64,000 bases of DNA from an uncultured Gammaproteobacteria bacterium (lineage in GTDB: Bacteria > Pseudomonadota > Gammaproteobacteria > UBA6429 > Thiohalophilaceae). This document shows positions 61,933 through 64,000 of the stretch, piece by piece (position 1 is the first letter of the stretch; each line of letters begins with the position of its first letter). Under the pieces are notes generated by a model. The model was not told the DNA's origin and made no database searches. It worked only from the letters and a program-made list of their open reading frames with translations. Both the position numbers and the translations under genes were made by a program. The stretch is taken from NCBI GenBank assembly GCA_937967995.1, contig CALBTB010000009.1, positions 637,161-701,160 of the forward strand, in the 5' to 3' direction.

Positions 61933-63870
61933 TTACTCTTCGTCCTGTTTTTCTTTATTTATGTCGATATCGCTGTTGTTGCGTACAAACCGAACGACAC
62001 TGCGTTCTTCGATTTGTGCGTTGATATTGGCCATCTGTTTTTGCATGGATTCAACGGTGGCCGCGTCGGGATTATTTTCACCCTGCCTGACCGCATTCAA
62101 AATGATGACGATTCCATCGCCGCTTGTGGCGACCGTTTTGTGATAGACCGGTTTACCTTCACCCGGTCTTGCCAGGTTAAAGACGGCCTTGCGGATATCC
62201 GCGGCAAGCGGATTCTTTTTAGCCTGTTCGCTGTCATGCTTCTCATCACGACCAACAAAGCCATAGTCGACCAGTTCGACAAATTTATTATCGGCAGCGA
62301 TACTGGCCGGTGCTGTTCCTGCCTGCAGTTTTTCATAGACCTCATCGGACAACGCTTTGATCTTCTCTGCCGCCTTGTCGTTGATGATCTGTGAACGAAT
62401 TTCTGCTTTTACCTGTTCAAGTGGTTTGCGCTCTGCCGGTTTGAGTTCTTTCAGTCGCAATACCAGTACATGATCATCGGACAATTCAATCAACTCGCTG
62501 TTAACACCATCGGTCAGGATTTCCGGACTGAAAACTGTTGTCAGTACTTTCTGGTTACGCCAGATTTGTGGCCCACCACGGCGTGAGAAAAACGGACTGG
62601 ATTTTATGCTTGTACCCAGCGCTTCAGCAGCCGGTTCCAGCGAACCCTGATGCTCATAGGCAAGCTTGTCGAGTTTGTCAGCGTCATTATAAAAACGGCT
62701 CTCGGCTTTCTGTAATTGCAGCTCCTGCCGAATCCTGTCTTTCACCTCTTCAAAAGGCTTGACCTTGCCGGACCGTATTTCATTCAGCTTGATAATGTGT
62801 ACGCCGAACTGGGACTGCACCGGTCCGCTGATTTCACCCACTTTCAGGGCATACAGCGCATCCTCAAATGGCTTGTCCGTCATACCGCGTCGTACAAAAC
62901 CCAGACTGCCGCCATTACTTGCCGAGCCGGGATCTTCGGAATTTTCTTTCGCCAGTTCGGCAAACGTCTTACCTGCCGATAACTGTGCCTTGATATCGTT
63001 TAATTTTTTACTGGCAGCTTCGGCAGACATGTTTTCGCCCACCTTGATCAGGATATGACTGGCGCTTCGTTCTTCATCCTGTGAATAGCGTGCCAGGTTT
63101 GATTCATAAAACTGTCGAATTTCCTGATCATCAACCTGAATCTGTTTCGACATGGTTTTCAGATCGAGCTCAATATAGGAGACCTGAACCTGTTCTTCGG
63201 TCATAAACCGGGTTGGATTGGTTTCGTAATACTGGCTGATCTCTTCATCACTGACTTCGATTGTTTGAAGCAGTCTGGCGCGATTGATTCGAAACAAATC
63301 GATATCGCGTTGTTGTGCCGATAACGCATTGAAGCGATTCAAATCCGGTTCAAGGCTGAAGGCGGTATTACGAATACCTTCGAGAAGCTGTTGCTGGGTT
63401 AGTTGCATGGCCAGTTCACGTTCGAATTGTTCCGGCACATAACCAAACTGTTTCAGGACATCTTCATACTTTTGCCTGGAGAACTGTCCTGACTCATCCT
63501 GAAATGCCGGATTCCTGGCCAGCTCCTGAAAGATGTATGACGATGTCGCACGAAATCCTGCATCATGGGTTAACTGGGTGATCAATTCATTTTCGATCAT
63601 GCCTTCGAGAACGGATTCTCGCATCATTTCAGGGTTGAAAAAGCGGGAATAGTTTTCGCCCAGCGACTGCTGCAGACGTTGCTGATAATTACTTAAAGCG
63701 CGCTGAAAATCGTTACGCGAGATTTCCGTGTCATTGACTTTGATCACGTAGTTCTTCGCGGCACTACCGGAATAGGAGGACAGAACAAAACCAGATAGCC
63801 CGAGAATGACAAAGATGATGATCACCCACATGATCATTCCCTGAGCATTGTCACGTATTAACTGCAGCAT
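61933..63870 (-). CDS. ppiD: Periplasmic folding chaperone PpiD (SurA-N, parvulin)
   Basis: 645 residues. N-terminal anchor GMIMWVIIIFVILGLSGFVLSS, then SurA-like N domain, parvulin-type PPIase (about 267-360: SASHILIKVG, FAELAKENSEDPGSASNGGSLGFV, FGVHIIKLNEI), and a second PPIase-like part without a strong active site. It is anchored in the inner membrane and helps outer-membrane and periplasmic proteins fold. It is preceded by tRNA-Asp and its terminator. Confidence 0.94.
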   Translation of the reverse strand: MLQLIRDNAQGMIMWVIIIFVILGLSGFVLSSYSGSAAKNYVIKVNDTEISRNDFQRALSNYQQRLQQSLGENYSRFFNPEMMRESVLEGMIENELITQLTHDAGFRATSSYIFQELARNPAFQDESGQFSRQKYEDVLKQFGYVPEQFERELAMQLTQQQLLEGIRNTAFSLEPDLNRFNALSAQQRDIDLFRINRARLLQTIEVSDEEISQYYETNPTRFMTEEQVQVSYIELDLKTMSKQIQVDDQEIRQFYESNLARYSQDEERSASHILIKVGENMSAEAASKKLNDIKAQLSAGKTFAELAKENSEDPGSASNGGSLGFVRRGMTDKPFEDALYALKVGEISGPVQSQFGVHIIKLNEIRSGKVKPFEEVKDRIRQELQLQKAESRFYNDADKLDKLAYEHQGSLEPAAEALGTSIKSSPFFSRRGGPQIWRNQKVLTTVFSPEILTDGVNSELIELSDDHVLVLRLKELKPAERKPLEQVKAEIRSQIINDKAAEKIKALSDEVYEKLQAGTAPASIAADNKFVELVDYGFVGRDEKHDSEQAKKNPLAADIRKAVFNLARPGEGKPVYHKTVATSGDGIVIILNAVRQGENNPDAATVESMQKQMANINAQIEERSVVRFVRNNSDIDINKEKQDEE

Positions 63871-63894
63871 GCCGTGATTGTACTTTATTTTGAC

Positions 63895-63925
63895 TAAATA
63901 AAAAGGCGCAGTGCCACACTGCGCC
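63895..63925 (-). terminator. Terminator of tRNA-Asp
   Basis: Perfect 9-bp stem GGCGCAGTG/CACTGCGCC (63905-63913 with 63917-63925), loop of 3, followed on the minus strand by TTTTTATTT. It lies between the tRNA-Asp 3' end and ppiD. Confidence 0.92.
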
Positions 63926-63935
63926 CATATGCATA

Positions 63936-64000
63936 TGGCGGACCGGACGGGACTCGAACCCGCGACCTCCGGCGTGACAGGCCGGCATTCTAACCAGCTG
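63936..64000 (-). tRNA. tRNA-Asp (GUC), 5' end outside window
   Basis: 65 bases of the 3' part including encoded CCA with discriminator G. The anticodon loop CTGTCAC in a CCGGC/GCCGG stem gives anticodon GTC, and the T-arm holds GGTTCGAGTCC. The window ends in the D-arm (CAGCTGGTTAGAAT). Confidence 0.93.

Overview
The window reads as ordinary chromosome of a chemolithotrophic, sulfur-oxidising gammaproteobacterium, in the broad Chromatiales/Ectothiorhodospirales-like range and of medium GC by eye. The main evidence is an aprMBA locus (dissimilatory APS reductase with the AprM membrane anchor), a DsrE-like/SoxB-like periplasmic gene set, a sucrose synthesis and degradation module, and an Mrp-type cation/proton antiporter cluster. 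Together these suggest a sulfur oxidiser exposed to salt or pH stress. The genus cannot be fixed from the sequence alone. No phage, transposase, CRISPR array or rRNA operon was seen.

Layout. 1-3947 (minus): an apparently uncharacterised four-gene operon (membrane/SRPBCC-like protein, fatty-acid desaturase, zinc metallopeptidase, ATP-grasp ligase cut by the window edge). Upstream lie a membrane-anchored AraC regulator and a hypothetical gene (4106-5979). 6096-7702 (minus): a small operon of a conserved hypothetical, a SlyD-like FKBP, a HIT protein and a 53-residue protein. 7782-11091 (minus): aprM-aprB-aprA with a strong terminator. 11605-15910: a CadC-like TPR regulator divergent from DsrE-like, EF-hand and SoxB-like genes, with a direct repeat in the shared promoter region. 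16197-18689: a PAS-GGDEF-EAL protein flanked by copies of a hairpin-rich repeat. 18849-22471: tRNA-Glu, a small membrane protein, tRNA-Ala, glnS and gltX. 22595-26642: cytochrome P450 plus fatty acyl-AMP ligase/ACP, divergent from a DUF374 acyltransferase. 26725-36727: oxidative pentose phosphate genes (gnd, zwf, pgl, glk) interleaved with sucrose genes (sucrose phosphatase, sucrose-phosphate synthase, fructokinase, GH100 invertase) and an Hpt protein. 36731-36871: a candidate small RNA or micro-ORF. 37113-44406: an Mrp-like cluster with three large antiporter-type subunits. 44403-48229: dnaQ, rnhA, a methyltransferase and mltD. 48233-59674 (minus): tandem Opp and Yej peptide ABC transporters. 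59810-64000: fabI, a DAACS symporter, ppiD and the 3' part of tRNA-Asp.

How it fits together. AprBA oxidises sulfite plus AMP to APS and passes electrons to the membrane through AprM, while the SoxB/DsrE-like set suggests periplasmic handling of sulfane sulfur. Fixed carbon can be stored as sucrose (SPS, then SPP) and recovered by invertase to glucose and fructose. Glucokinase, Zwf, Pgl and Gnd then route glucose through the oxidative pentose phosphate pathway and fructokinase returns fructose-6-phosphate, so all steps except hexose-phosphate isomerisation and UDP-glucose supply lie in one 10-kb block. The Mrp-like antiporter next to it suits a salt- or pH-stress role. Five convergent gene pairs meet within five bases or overlap, so the genome is compact.
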